DNA from: Bacteroidaceae bacterium
Lineage (GTDB): Bacteria; Bacteroidota; Bacteroidia; Bacteroidales; Bacteroidaceae
Length of the DNA: 34,765 nucleotides
Direction: 5' to 3'
Assembly (NCBI GenBank): GCA_024684455.1
Contig: JAIKWU010000005.1
Location: 1-34,765 of the forward strand
The notes beneath the pieces were generated by a model that was not told the origin of the DNA, ran no database searches, and worked only from the letters and a program-made list of their open reading frames with translations. This document shows positions 13,827 through 22,655 of the stretch, piece by piece (positions within the stretch are counted from its first letter, which is position 1; each line of letters begins with the position of its first letter). The translations under genes and the position numbers were made by a program.

Positions 13827-15833
13827 ATGAAACGAACTTTAATGCTATCTGTTGTCATGGCCATTGCTGTATGCTCTAATGTCAGCGTACGGGCACAGGA
13901 ATGGTTCCAACTCCATGTGAACTACGGCAACAACCACTGGGCATTCCCCTATCAGATGGACCATATCTCGTACTTCGACTTTGTCGATGATGAAGCCCTC
14001 CAGGTACACTTCGGTGAAGACGAAGACGAAGTCATCGTGCCTTTTGCCCTCGATGGCAGTACGTCGAAGGCTAAATATGACGCTGTGCTCGACAGCATCT
14101 CTTTTTCTTCGACCCTGACGACCTGGGGAAAGGACAAGTACCGTTGCTTCGCCATCTATGTGACGACGAACGACGGCAGCAGTATCACCTCGAAGGAGGA
14201 TTACACCGATTGCTACATTTCCATTGACGGCATGGGTGAATACCCTGATATGTCCGGAACGGGACGTATCCGTGGCCGTGGTAACTCCACGTGGGAATGG
14301 TATCCCAAAAAGCCCTACCGCATCAAGTTCGACATGTCGTCGAAGGTGCTCGGCATCGAAAAGAATAAGGACTGGGTGTTGCTTGCCAACTATCGCGACG
14401 TGACAGACATGATGAACGTCTATGCCTCCATCACTGCCAAGTGGATGGGCATTCCCTACACCACTCCCGTGCGTTTCGCCGAACTCTTCCTCAATGGTGA
14501 ATATAAAGGCATCTATCAAATTGCCGAGCAGATTGAAGTAGGCGGCCACCGAGTGGACATCGACGAACAAAACGGTCTGCTGCTCACGCTCGACTTGGAT
14601 GACGGACCCGAATTGAGCCCCTATGCCGGTGACAACTTCTCGACGGAGGTCTATCATCTACCCATGGCTGTGAAGTCGCCCAAAAACCTTACCAGCGAAC
14701 AACTCAGCGAGGTGAAGTCGGAATTTGCCGTGCTCGAACGTGCTATTAAGGCAAAGAACTACACTCTTGTCGATTCCCTCATGGACATCCCTTCCTACAT
14801 TGCCATGCTGCAACTGCAGGAGTACCTCTACAACGTAGAACTATCTGCTCCCCGCAGCATCTATCTCTTCCGCGACTTCAACGGGAAGTTTACCTTCGGG
14901 CCTGCCTGGGACTGGGATGCCGGCTACGACTTCGACTGGAGCGACATGACCACGGGGCACACCTTCTTCACCAACTACAAGGAAACCATCTTCGGCAGCG
15001 ACCCCTACAGGCGCAACGGAAACTACCGCTGCTCCGAATTCTTTACCAATATGTTTGGTAACGCCTCTTTTGTTCGTCAGTACAAGGAGCAGTGGAACAC
15101 TATCCGTGACTCAATCTACACCCGCAACTGGGAGGAAACGCAGAAATACCTGGACGGCCTCAACGAACTGACCTCGACGGTCACGCCCGACGGTCAACCC
15201 ACTTACACCTCGCCCCAGCAGCGCGAAACCGAGCGCTGGCCCATCAAGGGATTCACGCCCGCCAGCGAAGTCACAAAGATGAAGCGGTGGCTGCGCAATC
15301 GCCTCACTTACATCGATGACCTGATTCAAAACTATCCACAGGGCGACGAGGATCCCATCATTGATCCCGTGCTCGATGGGTGGACTCTCGCTGGCACGCT
15401 TCAAAAATCATACGAATTAACTTATAGTGGGGGCTATAAGCAGAGTGTAAGTGTAGAGGTAACAAAAGACGAGGTGGCCAGACTCCTCGGTGTCGATGCC
15501 TCGGCGCTCTCCGCTACTACACTCGACCTCGTTCCTCTCAATGCTGATGGAACGGAAGGCAGTAATACAGCCGCCAAGAAATATGGTGCATGGTTTGACG
15601 AAAACGGCAACACCATTACCTATCAGTCGGGTGAACAATGCGTCTATATCGAGTCGGACGACTTGTGGACTTGGAAGTGCGGTCTGGAGCAGAGCAACTG
15701 TTGGAGCGGTGATGAATATACCGTAACGATGCAGTATCGTTATGCCACTGCTGCAGACAAAAGCGAAGGTCTGCTCGTCAACGTCCAGGTCACCTTCACG
15801 GTTACAGGTGGTTGGGGCGGCTGGGGCTGGTAA
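13827..15833 (+). CDS. Secreted CotH-family protein with C-terminal DUF4859-like domain
   Basis: A 668-residue exported protein. The signal peptide is MKRTLMLSVVMAIAVCSN with cleavage near VRA-QE (23). Residues about 140-500 are a CotH domain: GRIRGRGNSTWEWYPKKPYR (146-165), KDWVLLANYRD (181-191), and GPAWDWDAGYDFDW (358-371), which contains the Asp pair of CotH kinases. CotH was shown to be an atypical protein kinase in Bacillus spores; in Bacteroidetes and cellulosome species it occurs in secreted surface proteins of unclear role. The C-terminal part (about 518-662) resembles DUF4859 and ends in GGWGGWGW. An upstream in-frame ATG (13728) lies before the predicted promoter and gives no signal peptide, so 13827 is preferred. 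It has its own terminator. Confidence 0.85.
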   Translation: MKRTLMLSVVMAIAVCSNVSVRAQEWFQLHVNYGNNHWAFPYQMDHISYFDFVDDEALQVHFGEDEDEVIVPFALDGSTSKAKYDAVLDSISFSSTLTTWGKDKYRCFAIYVTTNDGSSITSKEDYTDCYISIDGMGEYPDMSGTGRIRGRGNSTWEWYPKKPYRIKFDMSSKVLGIEKNKDWVLLANYRDVTDMMNVYASITAKWMGIPYTTPVRFAELFLNGEYKGIYQIAEQIEVGGHRVDIDEQNGLLLTLDLDDGPELSPYAGDNFSTEVYHLPMAVKSPKNLTSEQLSEVKSEFAVLERAIKAKNYTLVDSLMDIPSYIAMLQLQEYLYNVELSAPRSIYLFRDFNGKFTFGPAWDWDAGYDFDWSDMTTGHTFFTNYKETIFGSDPYRRNGNYRCSEFFTNMFGNASFVRQYKEQWNTIRDSIYTRNWEETQKYLDGLNELTSTVTPDGQPTYTSPQQRETERWPIKGFTPASEVTKMKRWLRNRLTYIDDLIQNYPQGDEDPIIDPVLDGWTLAGTLQKSYELTYSGGYKQSVSVEVTKDEVARLLGVDASALSATTLDLVPLNADGTEGSNTAAKKYGAWFDENGNTITYQSGEQCVYIESDDLWTWKCGLEQSNCWSGDEYTVTMQYRYATAADKSEGLLVNVQVTFTVTGGWGGWGW

Positions 15834-15856
15834 TCCACTCCAAGAACCAGGCATGA

Positions 15857-15892
15857 AGAAGGGGCTGTTTCAGTGCAGTTCCTTCTTTTTTT
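15857..15892 (+). terminator. Intrinsic terminator after the CotH gene
   Basis: AGAAGGGGCTG (15857-15867) pairs over 11 bp with CAGTTCCTTCT (15876-15886), with two G-T pairs, around an eight-base loop. A run of T continues to 15892. It separates the CotH transcript from the FAS1/SusCD operon. Confidence 0.88.
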
Positions 15893-15981
15893 CTTCCTTT
15901 TAATCTTACGCGCGCGTACTATATAAGGTATAAGGAACGTCGAGAGTTGTTCAGTAAAAAAAGTAACGCTCGAAATTATAT

Positions 15982-16044
15982 GTTTTTAACGTTTTTCGTT
16001 ACATCCAACTGTTAAAAACACGTTTCACGAGCAAACTTTTAACG
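15982..16044 (+). promoter_or_regulatory. Cluster of GTTAAAA-type half-sites (candidate operator)
   Basis: GTTTTTAAC (15982-15990) and GTTAAAAAC (16011-16019) form a perfect 9-bp inverted repeat with a 20-base spacer. A third half-site, CTTTTAACG, is at 16036-16044, immediately upstream of the predicted promoter. GTAACG/CGTTAC also flank the first site. AraC-type regulators bind repeated half-sites next to the -33 region, so this is a plausible target of the propeller-AraC protein. Binding is inferred. Confidence 0.45.
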
Positions 16045-16049
16045 GAAAA

Positions 16050-16081
16050 TTTGTTTGATTAACAAAATTTTCGTTTCTTTG
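16050..16081 (+). promoter_or_regulatory. Predicted promoter of the FAS1/SusCD operon
   Basis: TTTG (16050-16053), 20 bases, then TTTCTTTG (16074-16081) resembles the Bacteroidetes promoter with one mismatch in the -7 element. It lies within a near-palindrome (AAAATTTGTT ... AACAAAATTTT, 16047-16072). The start site would be near 16088, leaving a leader of about 100 bases before ATG 16190. The imperfect -7 fits an activator-dependent promoter. Confidence 0.5.
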
Positions 16082-16189
16082 CAAACAATATGGCTACTTG
16101 TGTGGCGGCATTCATTGTGTGCGCGCCAACAGAAGCATAGTAGAAAGACATAACACCGATATAACACAATTATCAAACTTTCTAATATT

Positions 16190-19100
16190 ATGTTGTACAA
16201 CTCAAAGAGAAAAAAACTTTGCCGTCACCTTCTGGCAGGAGGTGCGGCGTGCCTTATGGGCATGATGATGTTCTCTTGTACTGACAAGTATGACTTGGAT
16301 GAAGAGCAGCCTTCGGGCTACAATACCATCTACGGTTACTTACAGGACAGGGGTAACTTCTCGACCTACCTGCGTCTGATCGACGACCTCGGCCAAGCCG
16401 ATTATCTGTCGAAGACGGGTAGTATCACTCTCTTCATCGCCAATGATGAGGCTTTCGGACGTTTCTTCCAGTCGAACGACTGGGGCGTTACGAGTTACGA
16501 CCAACTTTCTCTGTCTCAGAAGAAGTTGCTGCTCAACACAGCGATGATTGGTAACGTCTATCCCATCAGTATGCTTTCGACGGCTTCGTCGGGTAATACC
16601 TCGCTGAAGGGACGTGCCGTTCGCCAATATACTACGTTGGGTCTTGCTGACTCCGTGCAGTTGGTGAAGATTAACAAGACAGAAACTCCAACAGGCGAAG
16701 GTGGCGTGACTTACACATACGATGACGACCTGCCAAACAACCCGCACTGGAATATCATCCGTGCCAACCGTGACCAAATTCCTCTTTACAAGGATGCATC
16801 TGGTACACCGACCCTGCTCATCTTCACACCGCAATACTTCGACACCTATCGTTTGCGCTATTCAGACCTGGACTTCCTTATGGGACAGCCCGAAGGTACG
16901 CTGCAGGCAGCACTCAACCGCAACGAGCCTGGAGCCTACGTCAACGGTGCAACCATCATCGAGTCGCAGTTCTGTAAGAATGGTTATATTCACGAAGTGG
17001 ACCGAGTGCTCACTCCGCTCGATAACATGGCAGAGACCATTCGCAAGAACAGCAACGTATCAGCCTACAGTTCGCTCATCGAACGTTTTGCGGCTCCTTA
17101 TTACAGCAAGACCGTTACAGACGACTATAACATGGCCTATGGTACCGAGTACGATTCGGTTTTCGTAAAGCGCTATTTCTCAAGTCGTTCTGCTGGCTCG
17201 ACCGACAATCAGGAAACCCCATTCATGGAAGACGCCTATCAGACGGGTATGGAAAACGACGCATCCCTGTCGTATGACCCAGGATGGACACGCTATGTCA
17301 CACCTGGTGCCCATTATGCAGACGATGCTCTGAAAGAGAATACTGCAGTTATGCTCGTGCCGACGAATGCAGCCCTCATGAATTGGTGGGATAAGGGTGG
17401 CGGTAAGGTTATCAAGGAGCAGTACGGCTTGCATCCGACATCCGACTGTACCGATGCCGCTGACTTGATTAACGACATGTCCGCCACTCCGAGCGACGTC
17501 CTTGACGACCTGATTAACGTTAATATGCTTACGTCTGTTACAGGCTCTGTCCCCAGCCGTTTTTCTGCAGTCCTCAACGATGCCAACGAACCGCTCGGTC
17601 TCGAACAGAGTCATGTTTCAAAGGTCGATATGGCTAGCAACGGCCTCATTTACTATACAGACGTCGTCTATACGCCTGCCACTTACGCCTCGGTGCTCTT
17701 CCCAGCCCTGATTCGTACGGATATTATGAACGTCATCTATAATGCCATTAAGAATGATGACTACGAGGCATACCTCAACTCTATGGTGTCCGATTATCAG
17801 TTGCTTTTACCTTCCAATGGTGCTATGGCACAATACGTCGACCCCGTAAGTTTCGGTCAGAAGAACCAGCGTCTGTTTGAATTCAAACTGAACGACAGAC
17901 AGAACACGGCGAAATCCAAACTCTATGCCGATGTATATAATATATCTATCAATCCTGAGGACGGAACCTGGACAAAAATCGGTGATAAATCCGTGGACCG
18001 TATTGGTTTCGCCAATAATAACAACCCGAGCCAAGGCGGTCTGAATGTACCAGACATCCTGTACCGCGTAGAGGATATCATGGATAACATGATTGCTATT
18101 GGTGAGATGATTCCTGGCAAGAAATACTATCCAACAAAGGGTAATAACTTTGTTCGCCTTGAAGGAATTGAAACCAAGACAGCGTCATCCATGCAGGCAG
18201 GAGGTAGTTACCATACACAGTCTGGCGCATTGACAACCGTTCAGGAGTTCTACGACATGTCGAAGGAAACGAATGGTGGGCATGGCAACGGCTACTCTTA
18301 CGTAGTGGATGAGATTCCCATGTCCACATGGAAGTCGGTTACAGACGTTCTGAAGGAGCATCCTGAGTTCTCCGACTTCTATGATATTGTCATTGCATCG
18401 GCCTCAGTACAATACTCCATCAGCGCTCCCAGTGCAGGTAACTTCTATTCTGCATCGCAAGCATCGACCCCGTTTGTCGGTCAGGGTAATCTGGTGGCTC
18501 ACTCACTTGACAAGAACCATAATGACATGGTTTATCAACTTCTCAACAACTACCACTATACAGTCTATGCTCCGACCAACGCCGCCATGGCAGAGGCCTT
18601 TGCAGCAGGCCTGCCTACCATGGATCAAATGGTGGATGCTGATGCACAGGACAAAATTTTGATTGAAGAAGGAAAAGAACCATATTTGGTTGACTCGATT
18701 TCTAATGTGATGCGTGACTTTGTTCGTTACCACATCCAGACCAATTCCATTTACCTGGATGAAGGTTTCGACGCTGGTATTTATGAATCAACCCGCACCC
18801 TGATTGAGTTGCAGGATACAATCATTGACGGACAGCATACCTATAAAGATAAGGATGGCGACGGCTATTTTGACTGTCTGACTGGTAGTCCCTACCGTAT
18901 CCATGTAAACTCTGTCTCCTCAACAGGTATTTCCATCACTGATGAAATGGGTAATCCTCAGAACATCGGTTTGCGCTCAGATGGTCTCTACAACCTCCAG
19001 GCCCGCGAATACTGGCTCGGAAATGGTAACGCAGGTGTTTCAGAGGTTGATAAGGCAATTAACATTGCCAACTCATCGAGTGTTGTTATCCATGCGGTTG

Positions 19101-19213
19101 AGCATCCGTTGTTCTACAACTATGACCCGTCGTGGGAAACGACAGATCCAGAGAAATTTAAGGTTGACCAGTTCCACTATGTGAAACGTGAGATTGTGAA
19201 CAACGAAGAATAA
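16190..19213 (+). CDS. FAS1 (fasciclin) domain lipoprotein A
   Basis: A 1007-residue surface lipoprotein. Residues 1-29 form a lipoprotein signal with the acylated cysteine at C30 (MMMFSC). Four motifs typical of FAS1 domains are spread along it: ITLFIANDEAFGRFF (79-93), AVMLVPTNAALMNWW (about 385-400), QLLLPSNGAMAQYV (about 538) and YTVYAPTNAAMAEAF (about 790), so it probably has four FAS1 modules, some degenerate. FAS1 domains mediate adhesion and ligand binding in many organisms. It is the first gene of the operon and its stop is 21 bases before the first SusC gene. Surface location beside SusCD is expected; the ligand is unknown. Confidence 0.85.
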   Translation: MLYNSKRKKLCRHLLAGGAACLMGMMMFSCTDKYDLDEEQPSGYNTIYGYLQDRGNFSTYLRLIDDLGQADYLSKTGSITLFIANDEAFGRFFQSNDWGVTSYDQLSLSQKKLLLNTAMIGNVYPISMLSTASSGNTSLKGRAVRQYTTLGLADSVQLVKINKTETPTGEGGVTYTYDDDLPNNPHWNIIRANRDQIPLYKDASGTPTLLIFTPQYFDTYRLRYSDLDFLMGQPEGTLQAALNRNEPGAYVNGATIIESQFCKNGYIHEVDRVLTPLDNMAETIRKNSNVSAYSSLIERFAAPYYSKTVTDDYNMAYGTEYDSVFVKRYFSSRSAGSTDNQETPFMEDAYQTGMENDASLSYDPGWTRYVTPGAHYADDALKENTAVMLVPTNAALMNWWDKGGGKVIKEQYGLHPTSDCTDAADLINDMSATPSDVLDDLINVNMLTSVTGSVPSRFSAVLNDANEPLGLEQSHVSKVDMASNGLIYYTDVVYTPATYASVLFPALIRTDIMNVIYNAIKNDDYEAYLNSMVSDYQLLLPSNGAMAQYVDPVSFGQKNQRLFEFKLNDRQNTAKSKLYADVYNISINPEDGTWTKIGDKSVDRIGFANNNNPSQGGLNVPDILYRVEDIMDNMIAIGEMIPGKKYYPTKGNNFVRLEGIETKTASSMQAGGSYHTQSGALTTVQEFYDMSKETNGGHGNGYSYVVDEIPMSTWKSVTDVLKEHPEFSDFYDIVIASASVQYSISAPSAGNFYSASQASTPFVGQGNLVAHSLDKNHNDMVYQLLNNYHYTVYAPTNAAMAEAFAAGLPTMDQMVDADAQDKILIEEGKEPYLVDSISNVMRDFVRYHIQTNSIYLDEGFDAGIYESTRTLIELQDTIIDGQHTYKDKDGDGYFDCLTGSPYRIHVNSVSSTGISITDEMGNPQNIGLRSDGLYNLQAREYWLGNGNAGVSEVDKAINIANSSSVVIHAVEHPLFYNYDPSWETTDPEKFKVDQFHYVKREIVNNEE

Positions 19214-19234
19214 CCCCGACAATTATATTCATCC

Positions 19235-22200
19235 ATGAAAAAAATAGTATCATTACTTGTGCTTTTCGCGTGCTTTTGTACCATGGCAATGGCGCAGGCA
19301 CCCAAAGCGGGCGACGTAATCTCGGGTACTGTCCAGGACGACTTTGAGCCGTTGATGATGGCAAATGTGGTCGAAGTGGACAACAACAAGCGTATCGTTG
19401 CCCAGGGTGTTACCGACATCAACGGTAACTTCTCTTTCCGTATTAAGAACCCGAAGGACAAACTGATGGTTTCTTACATCGGTTATGCTCCTGTGACACT
19501 CCCTCTGAACAAGAAGCATTACAACATTGTGATGAAGAGCAACACACAGTTGCAGACCGTCGAAATCAAGGCCGAGAAGAAGACTCAGTCGTCTGGTCTT
19601 CAGATTCCTGTACGAGAAATCTCTGGTGCAACTCAGAGTATCGACATGAAGGAATTTGAAGGTATCGCCATGACATCGGTCGATGAAGCCCTTCAGGGAC
19701 GTATCTCTGGTCTTGACATCGTAGCGAACTCTGGTAACCTCGGTGCTGGTACGACCATGCGTCTGCGCGGTGTCAGCACCATTAACGGTGATGCCAACCC
19801 GCTTATCGTCGTCAATGGCAACGTCTGGGAAAACGACGCCAACAAAGACTTCGACTATACAGATGCCAACGCAGAACGATTTGCCGAACTGCTGAACGTC
19901 AACCCAGAGGATATTGAGACCATCTCAGTCCTTAAGGATGCTGCCGCTACCGCCATCTGGGGTGCTCAGGGTGCCAACGGTGTAATCGAAATTAAGACCA
20001 AACGCGGTCAGCGTGGTAAGACTAAGGTGCAATACACCTACCGCTTTACAGGTACATGGCAGCCAGAGAGTTATAAACTGCTTAACGGCCCCGACTACAC
20101 GATGTACCTTAAAGAGGCATTTTTCAACCAGACACTGAACAACTCCTTCTCAACGCCTGGTAACCCAAACTTCATCCCTGAAATCAACTACAACCCGAAC
20201 TTTACTGAACACAACATGTTTGACGACGATACCGATTGGCTCGATGCCGTCAAGCAGTTCGGTCAGTTCCATCAGCACTTCATCTCTCTGACGGGTGGTG
20301 GTGAAAAGGCCAACTTCCGTATTTCGGGTGGTTATGACAATCAGACTGGTTCTGTCATCAAGCAGCACCTCGACCGCTTCACCACTCGTGTGGCCCTCGA
20401 CTACTTCGTCAGCAACCGAATCAAGGTCAGCACAAACTTCGACTTGACCTACACTAAGAACCAGAAGAACTACAATGTTAACGGTGACCTCATCGCCATC
20501 GCCTACAATAAGATGCCGAACCTCTCCATCTATGAAGAGGATGAGAATGGAAACGACACCGGTCGTTTCTACACCATGAACCGTTATATTGACACTCCTT
20601 CCGACTACAAGGCTGCAGCCAAACTTCTGGAAGAGCAGTATAACATGTCGAACCCTGTCGCTGTGGCACACAACGCAAAGAACGACGAGCGTACTGTTGC
20701 ACTCTCGCCTGAATTCATCCTCCGCTACGACATGCTTGGAACGGAAGATGACCAGACAAAACTGACATACGAAGGACAAATCATCTTTAGTATCTATAGT
20801 CTGGACGACGACGTGTTCTATCCAGGTACACTTCTTTCCAACAACTGGAAAGCCGATAGTTACAACATTGCTTCGACACGATCCTATAAGAGTAACTCGC
20901 TGTCAACTCGTCACACACTGACTTTCATTCCTTACTTCAAGAATGAAGCACATAAACTGTCGATGATGGCGCGTGTCCAGTACAACACAGGTAACTCTTC
21001 GGATCAGAACTATGGTATCAAGTGGTTGCCGACAACCAATGATATCACTTCGGCTCTCGCCGGTGGCGTGCCGACCTCCTTCTCGTCGGGTGCCGGTTAT
21101 TGGAAGAGTATGTTCATGTTATTCCAGTTGCACTATGCATACAAAGGTAAGTACATCTTCGATGCAACCATTCGCCGAGACGGTTCAGTCAACTTCGGTC
21201 CCGAACGTCGTTGGGGTAACTTCCCTGGTATCTCGGCTCGTTGGAACATCAGCGACGAACCGTTTATGCAGAAGGTGAAGTGGATCAACATGCTCTCTAT
21301 CCGTCCAGGTTGGGGTATTGTAGGTCGCGCGCCAGGAGGTCAGAACTACTATAGTTACTATAACACGGGTGCCCAGTACATGAACCAGGGCTCTGTTGTT
21401 CCCTCAAACATCCGTTTGGCCGACTTGCGCTGGGAAGAGAAAGAAACTTGGAACCTTGGTTTCGACTTTGCTCTATTCAATAACAAGTTGTCGGGTGACC
21501 TTTCTATCTATACGCAGACCACGAGAGACCTTCTGATGACAAACCGCACGATTCCGTCATCTTCAGGTTACGGAGCGCTGAGTTGGCAGAATGTCGGTTC
21601 GATGCGTAACAATGGTTGGGAATTCAACATTTTCGGTCGCGACATTATTAAACTTGGAAAGTTCTCGATGGATTTCAACGTTACGTTTGCCAACAACCGA
21701 AACGAAATCCTCACGATGGATGAGACGGTGTTGGCAGGCATGAACCACGATTTCAATTCGAATAACGGTTCTTACCTCTCACGCGTACAGTTGCACAACC
21801 CGCTCGGTTCTATCTACGGCTTCCGCTACCTGGGTGTCTATCAGTACTCAGACTACACAAAGTGGCAATCTAACGACCCAGAGGTTCTGGCAGGTCTTGA
21901 AGTCGCAGGAACCTATCGTGACTTGGAAGTTCCTGGCGTAAGTGGCCCGAATGCTCCGCTTGCCCGCGATGTCAATGGTAATGTTATCCTTGATGGTGAT
22001 GGCAATCCGAAGCCAATGTACTTTGAAGCCAATGGTGTTCGTCGTCTGTTCCAAGGTGGTGACGCCATTTATGAAGATATCAACCACGACGGAAGCATCG
22101 ACCAACTTGACATTGTCTATCTGGGTTCTTCACTGCCGAAGTTGACGGGTGGTTTTGGTTTCAAACTGAAATACAGCCGCCTCTCGCTGAATGTTCAGTT

Positions 22201-22642
22201 CAACTATCGTTATGGAAACAAGGTCATCAATGCAGCACGTATGGGACTGGAGAATATGGCCACCAGTAATAACCAAAGCCAGGCAGTTAACTGGCGTTGG
22301 CGTAATGAAGGTGATAACTTCCCCAATATGTTGCCACGTGCCGTCACATCGAAGATAGGTCAGACACACTATAACTATTTGGGTAGTGACCGTTTTGTTG
22401 AGGATGCATCTTTCCTCCGTCTGAATTATCTCCAACTTTCTTATGCACTCGACCCGAAGTTCCTCAAACAATGGGGCTTGAGCCAATTGAGCGTTTACCT
22501 CACGATGAACAACCTTTTCGTTATTACCAAGTATTCGGGAGCAGATCCGGAAATTGCTCAGGCAGGTTTTGCTGCTGCTACGGACAACTCACGAACACCG
22601 AGGGCTAAGTCGTTCACTGTAGGTGCAACCATTGCGTTCTAA
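19235..22642 (+). CDS. SusC-family TonB-dependent outer-membrane transporter 1
   Basis: A 1135-residue outer-membrane beta-barrel that imports a ligand captured by its SusD partner, using TonB/proton-motive force. The signal peptide ends near AMA-QA (20). An N-terminal carboxypeptidase-regulatory-like domain (about 28-105: GTVQDDFEPLMMANVVEVDN) is followed by the plug: VDEALQGRISGLDIVANSG, TTMRLRGVSTINGDANPLIV, and ETISVLKDAAATAIWGAQGA then NGVIEIKTKRG. These are the hallmark SusC motifs. The barrel ends in KSFTVGATIAF with a terminal Phe, as usual for outer-membrane insertion. The segment before the plug reads LQTVEIKAEKK rather than the common DEVVVTGYG. It is paired with the next gene. Confidence 0.95.
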   Translation: MKKIVSLLVLFACFCTMAMAQAPKAGDVISGTVQDDFEPLMMANVVEVDNNKRIVAQGVTDINGNFSFRIKNPKDKLMVSYIGYAPVTLPLNKKHYNIVMKSNTQLQTVEIKAEKKTQSSGLQIPVREISGATQSIDMKEFEGIAMTSVDEALQGRISGLDIVANSGNLGAGTTMRLRGVSTINGDANPLIVVNGNVWENDANKDFDYTDANAERFAELLNVNPEDIETISVLKDAAATAIWGAQGANGVIEIKTKRGQRGKTKVQYTYRFTGTWQPESYKLLNGPDYTMYLKEAFFNQTLNNSFSTPGNPNFIPEINYNPNFTEHNMFDDDTDWLDAVKQFGQFHQHFISLTGGGEKANFRISGGYDNQTGSVIKQHLDRFTTRVALDYFVSNRIKVSTNFDLTYTKNQKNYNVNGDLIAIAYNKMPNLSIYEEDENGNDTGRFYTMNRYIDTPSDYKAAAKLLEEQYNMSNPVAVAHNAKNDERTVALSPEFILRYDMLGTEDDQTKLTYEGQIIFSIYSLDDDVFYPGTLLSNNWKADSYNIASTRSYKSNSLSTRHTLTFIPYFKNEAHKLSMMARVQYNTGNSSDQNYGIKWLPTTNDITSALAGGVPTSFSSGAGYWKSMFMLFQLHYAYKGKYIFDATIRRDGSVNFGPERRWGNFPGISARWNISDEPFMQKVKWINMLSIRPGWGIVGRAPGGQNYYSYYNTGAQYMNQGSVVPSNIRLADLRWEEKETWNLGFDFALFNNKLSGDLSIYTQTTRDLLMTNRTIPSSSGYGALSWQNVGSMRNNGWEFNIFGRDIIKLGKFSMDFNVTFANNRNEILTMDETVLAGMNHDFNSNNGSYLSRVQLHNPLGSIYGFRYLGVYQYSDYTKWQSNDPEVLAGLEVAGTYRDLEVPGVSGPNAPLARDVNGNVILDGDGNPKPMYFEANGVRRLFQGGDAIYEDINHDGSIDQLDIVYLGSSLPKLTGGFGFKLKYSRLSLNVQFNYRYGNKVINAARMGLENMATSNNQSQAVNWRWRNEGDNFPNMLPRAVTSKIGQTHYNYLGSDRFVEDASFLRLNYLQLSYALDPKFLKQWGLSQLSVYLTMNNLFVITKYSGADPEIAQAGFAAATDNSRTPRAKSFTVGATIAF

Positions 22643-22655
22643 CTATAAACACGAT

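Noticed and set aside
22623-22655. Earlier start for SusD 1 overlapping SusC 1
   Set aside because: It overlaps the SusC 3' end and puts polar residues before the lipoprotein signal.
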